Shown: positions 48,121 to 61,177, numbered from the stretch's first letter. The stretch is DNA of 64,000 bases from Amyelois transitella (GCF_032362555.1 NC_083508.1:3873001-3937000), one strand, 5' to 3'. Notes: generated from the sequence alone by a model not told the origin. Numbers and translations: made by a program.

Positions 48121-49184
48121 ACGGTTGTAGTACAGTCAGTCAGTCATCATTCTCTTACGTATATGTATCTAACAAAGTGATGCCTGACTGACAGTCTAAA
48201 AACGCATAGATGTACAACAGTAACTTCTAGACTTTGCAGGCAGGCAGACATCGAGGTATTGTGCCTTGGGAGGAGTAACGGAGCATCATGAGAACCTCCC
48301 GAACATTTCACTGTAACGAGTAATAAACGAGATTTTTTATTATTCACGGACGGACCTGCGTGCTTATACTAGCAAGAAAATAATATAACTACCTCTTTAA
48401 TAAAACATCAATGATTGACGTTACATATAGCAACATTCTTTAGATAGCTTGTACATACTCGTACCTAACTCGGTCGGAAAGTTTAGGAATTATCCATGCA
48501 ATGCAAACTGCCAAACTAATATTATAAAAAGAGAATATCTGTATGTTGTTTATAAGGAATAAACTCAAAAACAACTTAGCCCATTTTGATGAAATTTTAC
48601 ATATAAATAGATTACACTCCAGGAAGGCATTAGCTACAATTGTTCCTAGTCATTTTTACGGAAGCAAAGTCATCACAGAAGTATGAATGTGGTATATGAA
48701 AATATTTCTTCTGTAATAATGTCTGATATTATCTTAGAAAATGTATGTATGTTATTATTATTTGGAAAAAAAAACATAATATTAGTCAGTACAAATATAG
48801 GCTCAGTCAGACGATTCTATTCATCATATAAATAATAATGTACATAAGTCAAATATTTACCTAGTACCCAAAGCAATCCGCCGCAATATACTAGTGGCAC
48901 GTTCCTTATTATAACCAAGAAATACTTAGTTATTTTACTGTCTACTAGCTTTTGCCTGTGGTTTCGTTTTCAGCCATTGTCGTTTATCGCTAAAACCATC
49001 AACCATCAACAAACGGAAGACAGACACAGTTCCTTTTTCTAAAATAAAAATTATAATTAATAGTCCTTCATAAGTGCAATTTCAAGACATTTTAATTATA
49101 TAGATAAAACGTGTAATGTGCCCAGACTACTAATTATATGTTTGTAGTCATTTTTCATAAAGTCATTATACTTAACTGTACCTA

Positions 49185-49270
49185 TAGCTGAACTTGACCT
49201 TTCAGTCTTTTTAAGACTGTTGGCTCTGTCTACCCCGCAAAGGATATATACGTCACTATATGTACGTATG
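49185..49270 (+). repeat. 3' fragment of SINE-like family 1
   Basis: 'agctgaacttgacctttcag', 'ttaagactgttggctctgtc', 'taccccgcaaaggatatata' and a 'atatgtacgtatg' tail: the 3' third of the family. Confidence 0.7.
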
Positions 49271-49831
49271 TTTGAAAAACTATGGGTTGCACTCCATTAC
49301 ATATTGTTTTTATGCTGACACTGGATGACAGTCTTACGAATTTGCGATCAGGTCGCAAGTCACGTGAATTAAAAAATTTTGACCGATCACAACACAATAA
49401 ATGAACAACGCCGCTGAAGGAGTCTTCTGTTTGAAAATTAACTTTAACTTTTTTAAATTACTAAGTAGTTCCGACCGCAAAAATTTTATCTTGGGCTTTG
49501 CTTGTGTGAGTTTTACTTACACTTAATCTTTTCGGGAACTTTTAGAAGCCTACGTCGTTAGGATAGAAGTTAGTAATTTTCATTCAATGAAGTTTCCCAT
49601 TCATATCGTAGGTTTTGGGATTGATACACTACAAACTAAAATCATCGAAAATGAGTCAATATAATTCTTTATCAGTTTTTTGCTGTTATTATTAAGAATT
49701 GGGGTAGATTACAAACCATCCATTATCACTTCGTGCTTTATACATAGTTATAGTTTACGTTTGAGATATTTCAACATATTTTATGAATGGTGCAATAAAG
49801 GTACTGAAAACCTATTTTTTTTTATTTTATG

Positions 49832-50028
49832 TGACGTGTGGTTTTCGGCACTTTATATAATAATAGAACCACCTTATATATTTCCATGGATGTCGTAAAA
49901 GCTGACTAAGGGATAGGCTTAATTATAAACATGGGATTCCTAACTTGCAACCTGTCACTGAAAACTATACAGCTGAACGTAGCCTTTTAGTCTTTTCACA
50001 ATTGATGGGTCTACCCAAGGGATGTAAA
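49832..50028 (+). repeat. Diverged near-complete SINE-like family 1 copy
   Basis: Starts with 'gacgtgtggttttcggcac' and carries 'tttccatggatgtcgtaaaa', 'gactaagggataggctta', 'gcaacctgtcact' and 'gctgaacgtagcc' before a degenerate 3' end. Confidence 0.7.
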
Positions 50029-51795
50029 AGTTACTTTAAATTAATAGATAATAAAAAAGCATTTTGGCGAGCAGCTTCATGATGTTTCGGCAATACGGAG
50101 ATGAGGTTGTAAAAGAAACTTAAAATATGACCTTAAAATTAGTGTACAATAATTCCCAAGCTAGAAGAATTCTGTGCTTTGGGAATCCGTGCAAAAGGAA
50201 TGTATGTGTAATATATATTTTATCATACATGCGCCTACGTGACATTATCTGCAAATTTTCTGTACTGTAAGTTGGTTGGCCATAGTCCCGATTGCGTTAG
50301 CTTCGTATAGAATAATCCGAGGTCCGTCTGATATTAAGATTGTAGAGTGAGAAATCCGGGTATTTTACACGAAGCAACTTTGGCGATTTCCTGAACTAAG
50401 ATGCAGATGAAATAACCTTTTCGTCGCTTATTTAAATATACACAGTGAAAACATGAAGTTGTAAACAAAAGTGCTAAGAAACACATACTGCACTAGGCTC
50501 CATTAACGCAAAATAATAACACAGCCATAACACCTGTTTACACCCTCGACAATAGAGCAATCCAAAGCAAAAAGATTCTTTTACGCGGAAGCACACTCCC
50601 AAAAAAATTATGGTTCTATAAAAGTTATACTGCGTAGTGATAATTGATTAGAGTAAACAGGGAATTCGCGTTGTAACCACCTACGCAATAGTTGCCTGAA
50701 CACGACTAAATTCACAATTAATTGCTGTCACTTGAGGTGTGTACAATAAGGGAAATCAATTTGCAATCCACGTTTGGTATCTGAACGTGTTGTTGCTATA
50801 GCGCTTTACCTAAATGCAAGTTCAAATGATTTTTCAGTTTTAACCTATTTGTGTGAGTTTAGCTGAAATTCAGTATTAATTAAACTGTGCAATTAATGTA
50901 TCTATGAGAAGAATGGCAATACTTGATTTGATTATAATAAACGCACGCATACTAGGTACGAATATTAAAATATTTACTAAACATACATATATTGCGGCTT
51001 TATTACTTAAGGGATTGGCATACCTACTGGTCACAAGGCTCGCAAGGAGATTCAGAGTCAGCGACAGACAAGTTAACTAACCCGCCGCCTGAAAGAAGAA
51101 TCTCAAGTTCATGAGCCTTCCCTTTAACTTCAAACTGCGTGGGAAGTTTGAAATCTCTAGATTAAAAAGTGTGAGTAATGCACTCTCTTTAAAAATGACT
51201 TTGGAAAATATATAGTTTGTTTGATTATAAACTTTTTCGGAAAAGTTTGGTCACCTACATCGCCGCGAGCGTTAAGAAATTAGTAATTTTCATTCAAATA
51301 AATCCACACTATTTTATTCGCTACCAGTCAATACGAATGCATTACACTATAACAATTGAGACGTATCGACACCGACGGACAGACGATCTAGAGATTTGAA
51401 AGGTATGTAGATACGTTCCTTATGTAGTCTAGGGGTGCACTAAGAGAGGATTTCCCAGAATTCTTTATTTCTTTACATTACGCGAGTGAACCCGAGGGCT
51501 TACCTACTCTTATATTTAAATAAGCAGTAACTAATAAAATTTACTGCCGCAAAACGAGCTGCATTACGTTGACGGGGAAATTCACCATTCTTTTTGCCAT
51601 GGTGCGACCACGCCTAGTAATTAACTTAACCTTGGAATACTGAATAATTTTAATCCTTATTTGCTACAGCGTTTACGACGTTATTAAAATGATGTTGTAC
51701 TTATTATAAGCATTTTATATAATAATACATTTTAGTTAAAAACAACTTTCAATCTGTAGTTTTGACTTATATTTTCATTCAAACACACAAAATTT

Positions 51796-51954
51796 ATAGA
51801 ATTGAAATGCAAATAGTGACAGGTTGCTAGCCCATCGCCTAAAAAAGAATCCCAAGTTTGTAAGCCCATCGCTTAGTCGCCTTTTACGACATCCATGGGA
51901 AAGGGATGGAGTGGTCCTATTCTTTTTTGTATTGGTGCCGGGAACCACACGGCA
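51796..51954 (-). repeat. 5' half of SINE-like family 1
   Basis: Minus-strand copy with a well kept 5' half ('cgccttttacgacatccatg', 'gatggagtggtcctattct', 'ggtgccgggaaccacacgg') but cut off after the 'aatagtgacaggttgc' block. A 3'-truncated SINE is unusual, so it probably reflects later deletion. Confidence 0.7.
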
Positions 51955-52415
51955 CGAAGACCAAATGATTAGCAAAACCATTATACTTTAAACGGTTACA
52001 CGCAAAGCTGAGAGAGGGTGTAATATTAGTCGTCTGTCGTTGATAGGAAAAATAATAAGTATATGTTTTTACTGAAAGTAAAAAGTAACCAGCGTTCGAT
52101 CAGAATCTGTATGAATAGTCAATCAAATGCGCAATCAGTGGCATTTGTTTTCCAAAGTTACGCAGCTAGAACTTGTGAATGATGATGATTTATTGGTCTC
52201 TGTACTTTACAAATAAGATCTTGGACATTTATAGCTATGTATCTTAATTCATATTTGATCAAATACAGTAAACAAAATAGGTTACAAATGAGAGTGATTT
52301 ATTTTTTAAGATTGGATGAGAAAATACATATTATCTGTAATTAAAAATAAACCAACTTCTGCTGTAAACATTTTTTAAAATATTATAATATATATAATAT
52401 GTTAGAAATATTATA

Positions 52416-52634
52416 CTAGCGTTCGCCCGCGGTCTGCCTTGTCTGCTTGAAATACATACACTATGTCTATGTCCTTTTCAATACTCCACAATATCGGTTA
52501 TGGTATCGAGGTAGTCTATGCCTACCACCCCTCCGGGAAAGAGGCGTGATTTTATGTATGTATGTATATGTATCGGTTATTGACGTCAAATACGGACAAA
52601 CAAGCACACCTCCACATTTATTATATTAGCATGA
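52416..52634 (-). mobile_element. Helitron-like fragment carrying a family 2 insertion
   Basis: On the minus strand the end reads 'ccgcgggcgaacgctag' before a T, a Helitron-type GC-rich terminus with CTAG. The other end near 52634 reads 'tcatgctaatataataaa', close to the 5' end of the element at 40244. A repeat family 2 block (52508-52570) sits inside. The 5' flank does not fit the A/T rule, so that boundary is uncertain. Confidence 0.45.
52508..52570 (+). repeat. 3' block of repeat family 2
   Basis: 'gaggtagtctatgcctacc', 'cctccgggaaagaggcgtga' and 'ttttatgtatgtatgtat', ending in a TATG microsatellite tail. Nested in a Helitron-like fragment. Confidence 0.65.
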
Positions 52635-53439
52635 AAGTTTGTACATAGGCTCACTGATCGACACTAATGAGCGTAAAAAATTGGGGCATGGAAATGAAAA
52701 ATAAAAGTATTTGATGCGTTAAACTCGCGTGCAAAAGCTAGTTAAACTGGTAAACAATATTGATTGTGTCTAACGATAGCCTTAATAATAATGCAGGGCC
52801 TTATGAAATATGATTCGCCTGTCGTCGGAACTCGCCCTTCGTCCGCTCAACAAGGGTCATGTTCCGGGATATTGCAACTTTCGCCCTTGAGCCTTGACCT
52901 TGAAAAGGCAAAACCTGCCGAAAATATTTTGTAGTACTGATATTTTAAGTATTAATTATTTTATTAAAGAGTTATTTATATTTTTTATATATCTATATAT
53001 ATAAAACTCTTCCGTTACTGAGTGACTGACTGACAGACAACGCACAGTCGAAACTACTGGTCGTAGACAGCTGAAATTTGGAATGTAGGTTCCTTGGGAT
53101 ATGTAGGGGAGCACTAAGAAAGGATTTTTGGAAATTCAACCCCCAAGGGGGGGAAAAGGGGTAAAAACGTTTCTATGAAAAATCTTATTCCTTGGGTTTA
53201 TAAACTTGAAACTTGGCATGAACACGTACATAGGCAAGTAAATATGTTTGACATTATAAGTTTTTTCAAACTACCCTCCAATCGTGATTTAGGGGGTGCG
53301 ATTGGGTGACTGATTTATTAACGCAAAGCCGAAACCGCTCGGTATAGGAGTCTGAGATTTTGAACAGAGGTTCCTTTAGTAACATAAGTGAGCACTAAGA
53401 AGGGATTTTTGAAATGTCAACCCCCAAGGGATACGGGAT

Positions 53440-53600
53440 AAACTGAGCCGGGGCTGCGGGAAAGTTCTAACGAGATACCGTGGCCCCGGAACGCAAAGGG
53501 CAACTGAAGGAACGAGGTGGGTTTTAGTCAGTAAAAGTCTGACACTCCCTTCCGTTCCACCCAGAGCGGGAGAGGTCATTTGATGATTTCCCATCCTTAA
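53440..53600. repeat. GC-rich interspersed repeat inside the composite element
   Basis: Markedly GC-rich compared with its surroundings, with blocks such as 'gataccgtggccccggaac', 'gaacgaggtgggttttagtc' and 'acccagagcgggagaggtca'. I recall similar segments as common in lepidopteran genomes but cannot name the family. Confidence 0.4.
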
Positions 53601-54525
53601 AAAAAAAGACTTTGTATGACAACTTTCGGTCGTCTCTTTAACATACATAATAACATACATAATTATGTACATACATGCATAACATTAATAACATCACGCC
53701 TTTAAATCCCTATTTTGTGTTAACACTACCCATACAAACAGCTACGAAATTTGTCCGCATCCATTTTCACCTAAATTCTTAACGTTAATGAGATTTACTT
53801 TTTATTATCAGGTTAACCTAATAGCCTCACATGTACGTATAACTTCGTAAGAATTTTCTTTCAACTCCTAACCGTTGAGGAGTTGTACCTTCCATCATCA
53901 GCTCATTCACATGGGATGATGACTATCAGACGCAAATACTTAAACAGATCTATGAAATTGTCAAAAACGTAATTGCCTGTAAATTTGAGGTTTGCCCTTG
54001 ATTTCCCTGGAATACCATCATCAGATCCTGACTAGGTAACAACGGGACCAACTTGAAAGTATACTCTACCGAACAAAAAAAGAATCACGTAAATCGGTCC
54101 ATAAATCTCGGCGTAATCGGTATGCATAAATAAAACACCCGAATTTTATTTTCTATTAACTATCACGAGTTGTCTCGATGCTCGATAGATGGCGTTAGCA
54201 TCGAGATAGATCGCGCTATGGTTTCGTTACCGTCATTTAGCTAGGTAGCGTAAAATATTTTAAATTATCGTGTAATTTTAGCAGCGCCCCTAGCGGACAT
54301 ACGCGAAACTACATATTACACACTACAAATATTTTGATTTGAAATTATTATTCGTTTGATTCATTAACTTTTAACTTGACTTATTTTACACTCTATTTCA
54401 GTTAATTTTTGATTTGTTGATTAGATTTGATATTTTTGATAGTGATAGGTGTCGAAGTGCGAGAAGTCTTAAATATTGGTTAGTAAAAAATACGTATCAG
54501 TTGCGGAAAGCAGGATGGCACTAAA

Positions 54526-54620
54526 TAGGATGGGATGGGACAGGATAGGACTGGACGGGGCAGGACGGGACACAACAGGTTGGGACGGGACGGAACAGAA
54601 CGAGAAGAGACAAGACGGGA
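54526..54620 (+). repeat. Purine-rich degenerate simple repeat (GGGAC/GGGAT-like)
   Basis: Runs of GGGAT, GGGAC and GGAC units such as 'gggatgggacaggatagg' and 'gggacgggacggaac' across about 95 bases; the strand is almost entirely purine. It creates overlapping open frames on both strands that are not genes. Confidence 0.7.
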
Positions 54621-55690
54621 GAAGCCATATGAATTTAAACCAAATATTATTATAAACATAAAACAGCCCCGCACGATACGGGATAAAAAAATGGGTGAAA
54701 TTTTATGGCGTATCCTTATAATATAAATACATTTGCGCGGGCGAAGCCGCGGGCAAAAGCTAGTTATATATATTTTTTGCCAGTTCGGATTATAAGCCGT
54801 TTGGCAAAAACTATTCATACACGATTTTTATTTAGATTTGTGTGATGTTATTACTATTTAATAGAAAAAATAACTTTTATAATTTGTTCAGATAAGATAG
54901 TCAATGTCCAAGAAAAACTATGAAACTTCGTTCAGGTAAATTTATTACAAGATAGCTACAAATCAGTCTTGTTAGCAATTCAACGTTATCGTGCGACTGA
55001 CCTCGCGCTCGCTTTGTTAAATAATGTGGACTTATCGTAAAATTGCCTTTGAATAGCTTGAAAACGGATAAAAATATACCAGGAAAACGGTGATTGACAT
55101 CAGTCTACGCAGAACAGTTACTACAGTAACAGTAACGTTTGGGAACCCATGGAAACAATACTTTTTCTCAAACACAAATGCATCCTTTTTCAGTAACGTG
55201 TATGCGAAATTATTAGAAGATTTCGTTAATTTGATAAACCGTTTAGAGCTGACAAACAAATAGGTACGTGTACCCAAACATTGATTTGCCGAAGAAAATA
55301 TTCGGTTTGGACGTACTAAGCTGTAGTAAGTAAAAAAAAATATTTATTCTTCTATATATTTATTACTAACTAGCCTTATAATTTTAATAGAAAGTTTCAC
55401 GCCAGAGCTTCACTTAACTTCACTGAAGGAACCTTTTTATCGAAATACCTTCATAAATATGTATGAGGATAGTTTCCGCCAAACCCTTGACAAATCTTAT
55501 CTTGCGCCCTTAAAACTACGCTGATTTAAACCGGAAGGCTTTGATTGGTGTTCAACAGTGTACTTTGATGTAACTTTTAAGCCCAAAAGAAAAAGTAATA
55601 TAAATGTAAGTGAAAAGATGTTTGTCCTGAAACATATTATTCCAATTTGAATGTGGTTTTATCAGATGTACATACATACACTACACATGG

Positions 55691-55800
55691 CTTCATGATA
55701 TAATTGAAATTCAAAAAGTAACAGGTTGGTAGCCCGTTAACCACAAGAGGAATCCTAAGTTTATAAGTCTATCTCTTAATCACCTTTTACGACATCTATG
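55691..55800 (-). repeat. Diverged internal fragment of SINE-like family 1
   Basis: 'cttcatgatataattgaaat', 'aacaggttggtagccc', 'aatcctaagtttataagtct' and 'tcaccttttacgacatctat' correspond to the middle of the family on the minus strand. Confidence 0.6.
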
Positions 55801-56641
55801 ACCAAACATCAAAACTTTTTTCCGGGTCAACCTTTTTTCATTTTAAAGCGAACGAAGACGCGGGTAACTGCTGTAAAAATTGTAAGAAGACAAACTTACT
55901 ACAGTCAAAGTTGTTAATATACTTCTTTATTTATGTCACGTGGCTCTTCTACACACTCACGAAATTGTTCCTAGCAAAATAGGTGTAATAAACTATACGA
56001 CCAAATAGTGTTTCAACTAAGCCATAAAGGTAAGTGACTAGTTACGTGTCCGGTACACGGTCACTAAAATAGTACCTACTCTCTAAAATAAAAAGGGTAT
56101 ACCTTCAGAGTACGATTTCGGTAATAGGGGTTTACAATGCATAGTAATTCGATTTAATTTTGCGTTTTGAAAAGGCTGCGTTTCATTATGTTTCGAAAAA
56201 AATGTGGGGCTTTACTAACTTTCGTCCGCGGCTTAGCCCGAGCGAAAATTACCCTATGTCCTTTTCCGTACACCACACCAACTACACACACTTCTACAAT
56301 ATTTTCGAAGACATGAATGTCTTTCGAAAACATGAATCATACAAACATCCATTTCAGTGAAATACTGAATATGCAAACATAATATTTTTACTGTTTTATA
56401 ATATACATAATATATATACGTGTAAGAATATGCTCGTAACGTTATTTTCGCATTCACTATGGAAACTATCATTCCACAAGGAAGCACACAAATAAACATT
56501 TGTCAGCTGAAAATTCGATTTGGAATACTGTATGATGAAACAAAGGGAAGCTTACCAATCATCATTCCGAGACGGGTGGTGTCTCTGCCTGAACTCCAAT
56601 ATCTTCATAGCATGCAAGGATTATTAGAAACGAAATAGGAG

Positions 56642-56744
56642 CTTGAATGTGGACGATGACAAATAAAGTACCATGAAGAGATCGTGGCAAGTGGCAAGAT
56701 GTAGTCTATGCCTTACCCCGAAGGAAAGCAGCGTGATCATAATG
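56642..56744 (+). repeat. Repeat family 2 copy
   Basis: 'cttgaatgtggacgatg', 'gagatcgtggcaagtgg', 'gatgtagtctatgcc' and 'ccgaaggaaagcagcgtgat' in family order. Confidence 0.65.
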
Positions 56745-56826
56745 TTTATAAAAATAAAGGACTTCAATATCACCATTATATCAACCTTAGAAATGTGAAA
56801 AGATTATAGACATACATACAAGTACA

Positions 56827-57021
56827 TCCTACTAATAAAATAATTGCGAAAATTAGTAGGGATGTGGGGATGTGTGGATGTATGCATGCCCTTATTACGC
56901 AAAAAACGAACACGTCTAGTAGAGACTTTTGTACACGGGTAGAACATTATTGTTACCTGAAATAACAAAGTACTTTTTATACCGGAATTCCCACGGGAGC
57001 GGAGTCTCAAGGCGCAGCTAG
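56827..57021 (+). mobile_element. Short Helitron-like non-autonomous element
   Basis: TC start after an A ('tcctactaataaaataattg'), end 'ggcgcagctag' before a T. It resembles the element at 40244-40479 in both termini but is internally different. 195 bp, no coding capacity. Confidence 0.55.
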
Positions 57022-58933
57022 TATACATATGTATATGCTCACTCACTCGCCGGATGAGACTTAGCAAACAAACCATGGTATTTAGACATTCAAACCCGGT
57101 CGAAGTAAACATGAACTTGTGATCCTGCCAAATTGGTTAACTTCGTTGCAGACAATTTCACTCATGTACGAATGTAAACAAGGAAATGAAATTAATCTTG
57201 GCGTAAACAAAGATTAATTTTATGATATTGGGCTTAGGTAATAGTGTAAGTTAATTTAAGTTTTATTAAGATGATTAGAGTTTATCGTAATATAGAAATT
57301 TCGCGCGTTGTAAGTCACACAGCTTTTTGGGTAGCAAGTATAAAACCGTCAAATTTGTTAAGGACTTAAGATCTGTAGACTAGACTATCCTTATCATATA
57401 AAGACTATATATATCATAAAAATATTTACAGTGTAAAAAAATCATAAATCCCAAACAAACGTGAATTCTTTTTAAATATAAAAATTATAATTGCTCGTAA
57501 GTCTAGGGGCGTGCGTTATTTTTTATCCGACGTTGTAAATCTGAATTCAAACGTTCAAAATTTATAATTTAGCCAAAATATAAAAATGTCCCAATATTGA
57601 GTACCGTTTGTACAAATATTCTGAAAACAAATAGCATTGTAGACACGTCTTTTGACAAATAATGTAATTGGATGATAATTTATACTGGTAATATAAATAA
57701 TGAACGCAATAAATCACTGCATATAAACGGGAATTATAAAAAGAAATAGCATATTAGTTGGATTTATACTCGAACCTATTTATTTTCACCGTGACCAAAT
57801 AATATTTCAGACAAGCTTCTAGCACTGACTTTGTTCTCTCTCATGTTTTAGTGTTTCCAGTCTAAAGCGTCTTTAGTTTTAAATCCTGGGACTTACTTAT
57901 GTGGAAAAATCCATCCTTGGCAATTGTTGTATTGTTTTCTCATTTATTTTTACTTTTTTGTGAAACTTGTAGTTTTTTCTTGGATATTAATGCGAAAATA
58001 CAATAAACGAAACTGATAACTATCTTTTTTGCATTTTAAATTTTTATTTTATTTTCTCGACCTCCGAGTCGGTTTCTTATTGAATTCCCGTATTGATGCT
58101 TCCTCCCGTATTGATCAGGAAGAGGGAGATTCGACTTCCCCTTCAATAAAAATACTGTCCCCTAAAACTTTACTCAACAAAGCGACTGTGTGTAGTGCTG
58201 TTTGTTATTTTCTTATATTTTTAATTAAAATGTTAGAGGATTATATATATTTCACATAACTGATAGTAACTATTACATCTGATTTATTTATTCAAGGTAA
58301 AAATGAATGGCCACCAGTCCGTAGGAGTTTATGACAAGCGCGCTCTCGTAAAAGCGTCGTCGCCGTTTGATGCGACAAAACTGATGTTAGCACACTCGTT
58401 TTGTGTGTTTCCTGTATTTTTTATTTGTATGTTTTATTAATTTTATACATGGGGTTTCAAAACAGCTTCTGTTCTTCTGATTCTTATTTTGGTATCATTA
58501 TTTTTTCATCCAAAATTTAATTTCAACTAGTTCAAATATGTGACATGGTACGCGCGACGCCATTTTAAAGTCGCAAAATCTTTTTGTAATCTTATTATTT
58601 CCGAATTCTATGGTTGTAATAAATACCTTTACGAGTGAACATTGACACTTTACTCCTTAACACATACATACTCATATCTCGTCTTTATCCATTTCGGGAA
58701 AACATACTAATACTAAGTCACAATCCATCTAGCTAATCATGGCTTAATCGAGATTCAAAGATAGAACATTTGTATAATGTCGTTTACCACAATTAATATC
58801 AGTATAAATAAATTTACAGGTAGTAAAAATAGTCCGAAACCATTTAATTTTTATCTGTGACAGCCATAGAGTACCTACGCTTGTGAAGAAAGGGCTTTTT
58901 TATGGGTTCTTGACGTCAATCAGGTTACATCAT

Positions 58934-59036
58934 CATGTATGTATGTATATCCATACGTCCATACATATAATCACGTCTTTATCCCTTATGGGGTAGACGG
59001 AGCCAACAGTCTCGACAAGACTAATGGCCACACTCA
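58934..59036 (-). repeat. 3' fragment of SINE-like family 1
   Basis: Minus-strand 3' end with its microsatellite tail: 'catcatgtatgtatgtatat', 'aatcacgtctttatccctta', 'tggggtagacggagccaaca' and 'gtctcgacaagactaatggc'. Confidence 0.7.
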
Positions 59037-59289
59037 GATGTATGTTCATAAATATGTTTAATTCTCTTTCACGCAAAACCCACATATTTGATTTGGGTGA
59101 AACTACAGAAAATAGCTATATACACTACATATACAATCATACAAATCGGAATAATATAAGACTATTCGATTTCCATGGCTACAATTTACAAGCTAGCAAA
59201 TTTTTGAGATCGTAGGCGGTCGAATTATTAAGATGGACTAAGATGCGTGTGAGGGCACAAGTTTAAAATCCTACCTAGGCCATGTACCA

Positions 59290-59635
59290 ATAGTATGATT
59301 GCTAACCTATGCTCTTACAGTGAGAGATAACATTGTGAGGAAACATGCACATTCAACATTAAAAAAACGCTTGCCCTTCTTACTGAACAGTTTGCCGGCA
59401 GACATTAGATCTATATGTGGGACCAATGCATCAATTAAAAAAACTCAAAAAAAAAAATTACTTCTCAATTTCTATAGAAGTATGTAAACCTAAAACTAAA
59501 TTGTTACCTGCACGTTATAGATATATAGTTTTATTTGTTGTGTTAAATTAGTAACTTTAAATGAGACTGACCGCAGTCAAACTGTGAGAATAAATAAATG
59601 AATGTTGTGTAATAAATAAATAAATAAAATAAGCA
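59290..59635 (+). mobile_element. 5'-truncated LINE 3' end
   Basis: The frame 59299-59487 encodes 62 residues with a stretch VRKHAHSTLKKRLPFLLNSLP followed by a Lys-rich run and a stop. This is the sort of sequence found at the very C-terminus of non-LTR reverse transcriptases (family knowledge, recalled). It is followed by an AT-rich 3' region ending in tandem 'taaa' units ('aataaataaataaataaaat'), a typical LINE tail. The reverse transcriptase core is absent, so it is a dead 5'-truncated copy. Confidence 0.5.
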
Positions 59636-59935
59636 ACTGAATGGTGTAATCATGATCCAATATCAAAATGTCAATTTGTCAAAACAATACCCAACACTTG
59701 CGGCCAAAGGAAAAAGTTACAATGACTAAAGTTGCCCTAACTACTTAGCTGTAGTTGTTGGTTTGTTGCAATTTCTTGGAGCCAAACCAAGTTCCAACCG
59801 GGTTATAAGACTAACAATATGACAACTTATGTATCTATAATCAATATACAAAGTTATAACTATACATACATATCTTTGAGTAATAAAGACTCAAGCGGTG
59901 CAAGTGAAATATGGAAGCTATTATTCGGTATTCGG

Positions 59936-60203
59936 TGCCGTGTGGTTCTCGGCACCATTAGAAAAAAGAATAGAACCACTCCATCTCTTTCCCATTGATT
60001 TTGTAAAAGGCGACTGAGGGATAGGCTTATAAACTTGAGATTCTTCTTGTAAGCGTCAGGCTAGCAACCTGTCACTATTTGAATCTCAATTCTATCATTA
60101 AAGCAAACAGATGAACGTGGCCCATCAGTCTTTTTAAGACTGTTGGCTCTGTCTACCCCGCAAGGGATATAGACGAGATTGTATGAATATATACATATGT
60201 ATG
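59936..60203 (+). mobile_element. Full-length SINE-like family 1 copy with target site duplication
   Basis: From 'gccgtgtggttctcggcacc' to a tail 'tatatacatatgtatg', with all internal blocks present. The 12-base repeat 'tattattcggta' occurs just before it (59919-59930) and just after it (60204-60215), consistent with a target site duplication. Confidence 0.8.
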
Positions 60204-60248
60204 TATTATTCGGTACATACATATGTAGCTTAATTATTTTTCAAGTTT

Positions 60249-60322
60249 TGTCCATTCCACTGGTCACGATTCTTGCATACTTCTTTCGCTTCATCGCATT
60301 CAAAACTCTTCATAAAAGCTCA
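60249..60322 (-). repeat. Fragment of repeat family 2
   Basis: 'tgtccattccactggtcacg', 'ttcttgcatacttctttcgc', 'ttcatcgcattcaaaactct' and 'tcataaaagc' correspond to the 5' half of the family on the minus strand. Confidence 0.55.
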
Positions 60323-61177
60323 TTGTCTTCTTATAACTGAACAATTAATAAAAAAATACTTGTGTTGACATACACATACATATATATACTTATTGTTTGG
60401 GAACAGATTATAATAACAACAGCTGTACATTAGCCATTTTACGAAAGAGGGTCAGTAATTAAGAATTCCTCCCAAGCCTCCGGCCTCAGAGGGAATTGAA
60501 ACAAAACGTGCCTGAAAGAACTCTAAGAAGCCACTTACAAAGAGCCAGTGTAATACTTCAATAAAGGAAAGTAGCACAGTTTTATCGGTCGTGCGGGAAA
60601 ACTTCGGTTTTTTTTTATAATTATTGTAAAGTTCATTTTTTTGCGTTTTAGCTGCTATAAAGATATTTCAAATTATTCCGACAATATTTTACCGTAAAAA
60701 GATGTAATCATATGGACATGAAATGTTAAGTTTATTTATTTTAATAGTCAATTTTTTTTTACCATATTTATAAAAATTACCTATACTTTTTTTTTAATAT
60801 TACTTAACTGATCAATAGACAATCGTTACAAATATGATCTCACCAACTACGTACTTAAATCTTGTTTACACCGTAGGAAAACTGTGACGCCATTGTTTTG
60901 AATATTTCGAATTTAAACACACGAACACTCCATTAAAATTTTATTATGTCATCAAATAAATGGACGCCGTTAATCATATCTGCGATTTGATTATGAAGTT
61001 AACACCAACTGCTGAAAGTATTATATGAATACAGTTTATCACTGACATCCCACATAACAAATATCTTATATCTTTAGACAAGCGTTTAGAAATTAATCTT
61101 TTCGTACAAAACCCGTTTCTTTTTTATATATTATGGATTAAGATAAAATTTTCTCAATTTACATATATTTATTTTAT

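Larger units (their letters stand above)
46930..52415. other. Gene-free, repeat-bearing stretch
   Basis: After the 3' UTR of the 46333 gene no coding region is supported. Open frames at 47630-47932, 49680-49898 and 51217-51399 are short and lack recognisable features. SINE-like family 1 fragments occur at 47491, 47964, 49185, 49832 and 51796. A segment near 48514-48700 resembles the Helitron-like elements but its ends are unclear. Confidence 0.5.
52992..54763 (+). mobile_element. Putative composite Helitron-like element, about 1.8 kb
   Basis: Starts TC after an A ('tctatatatataaaactctt') and ends 'gcgcgggcgaagccgcgggc' plus AAAAG-CTAG before a T. The terminal GC-rich palindrome and CTAG end are Helitron-like. 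Inside are two diverged direct copies of a block at 53045-53170 and 53322-53440 (both contain 'aggttcctt', 'gagcactaagaa' and 'caacccccaaggg'), another interspersed repeat at 53440-53600, and a purine-rich simple repeat at 54526-54620. No transposase frame is present. The two ends may belong to different elements. Confidence 0.4.

Noticed and set aside
54526-54818. Overlapping open frames on both strands around 54.5-54.8 kb
   Set aside because: They arise from a purine-rich simple repeat, which suppresses stop codons.
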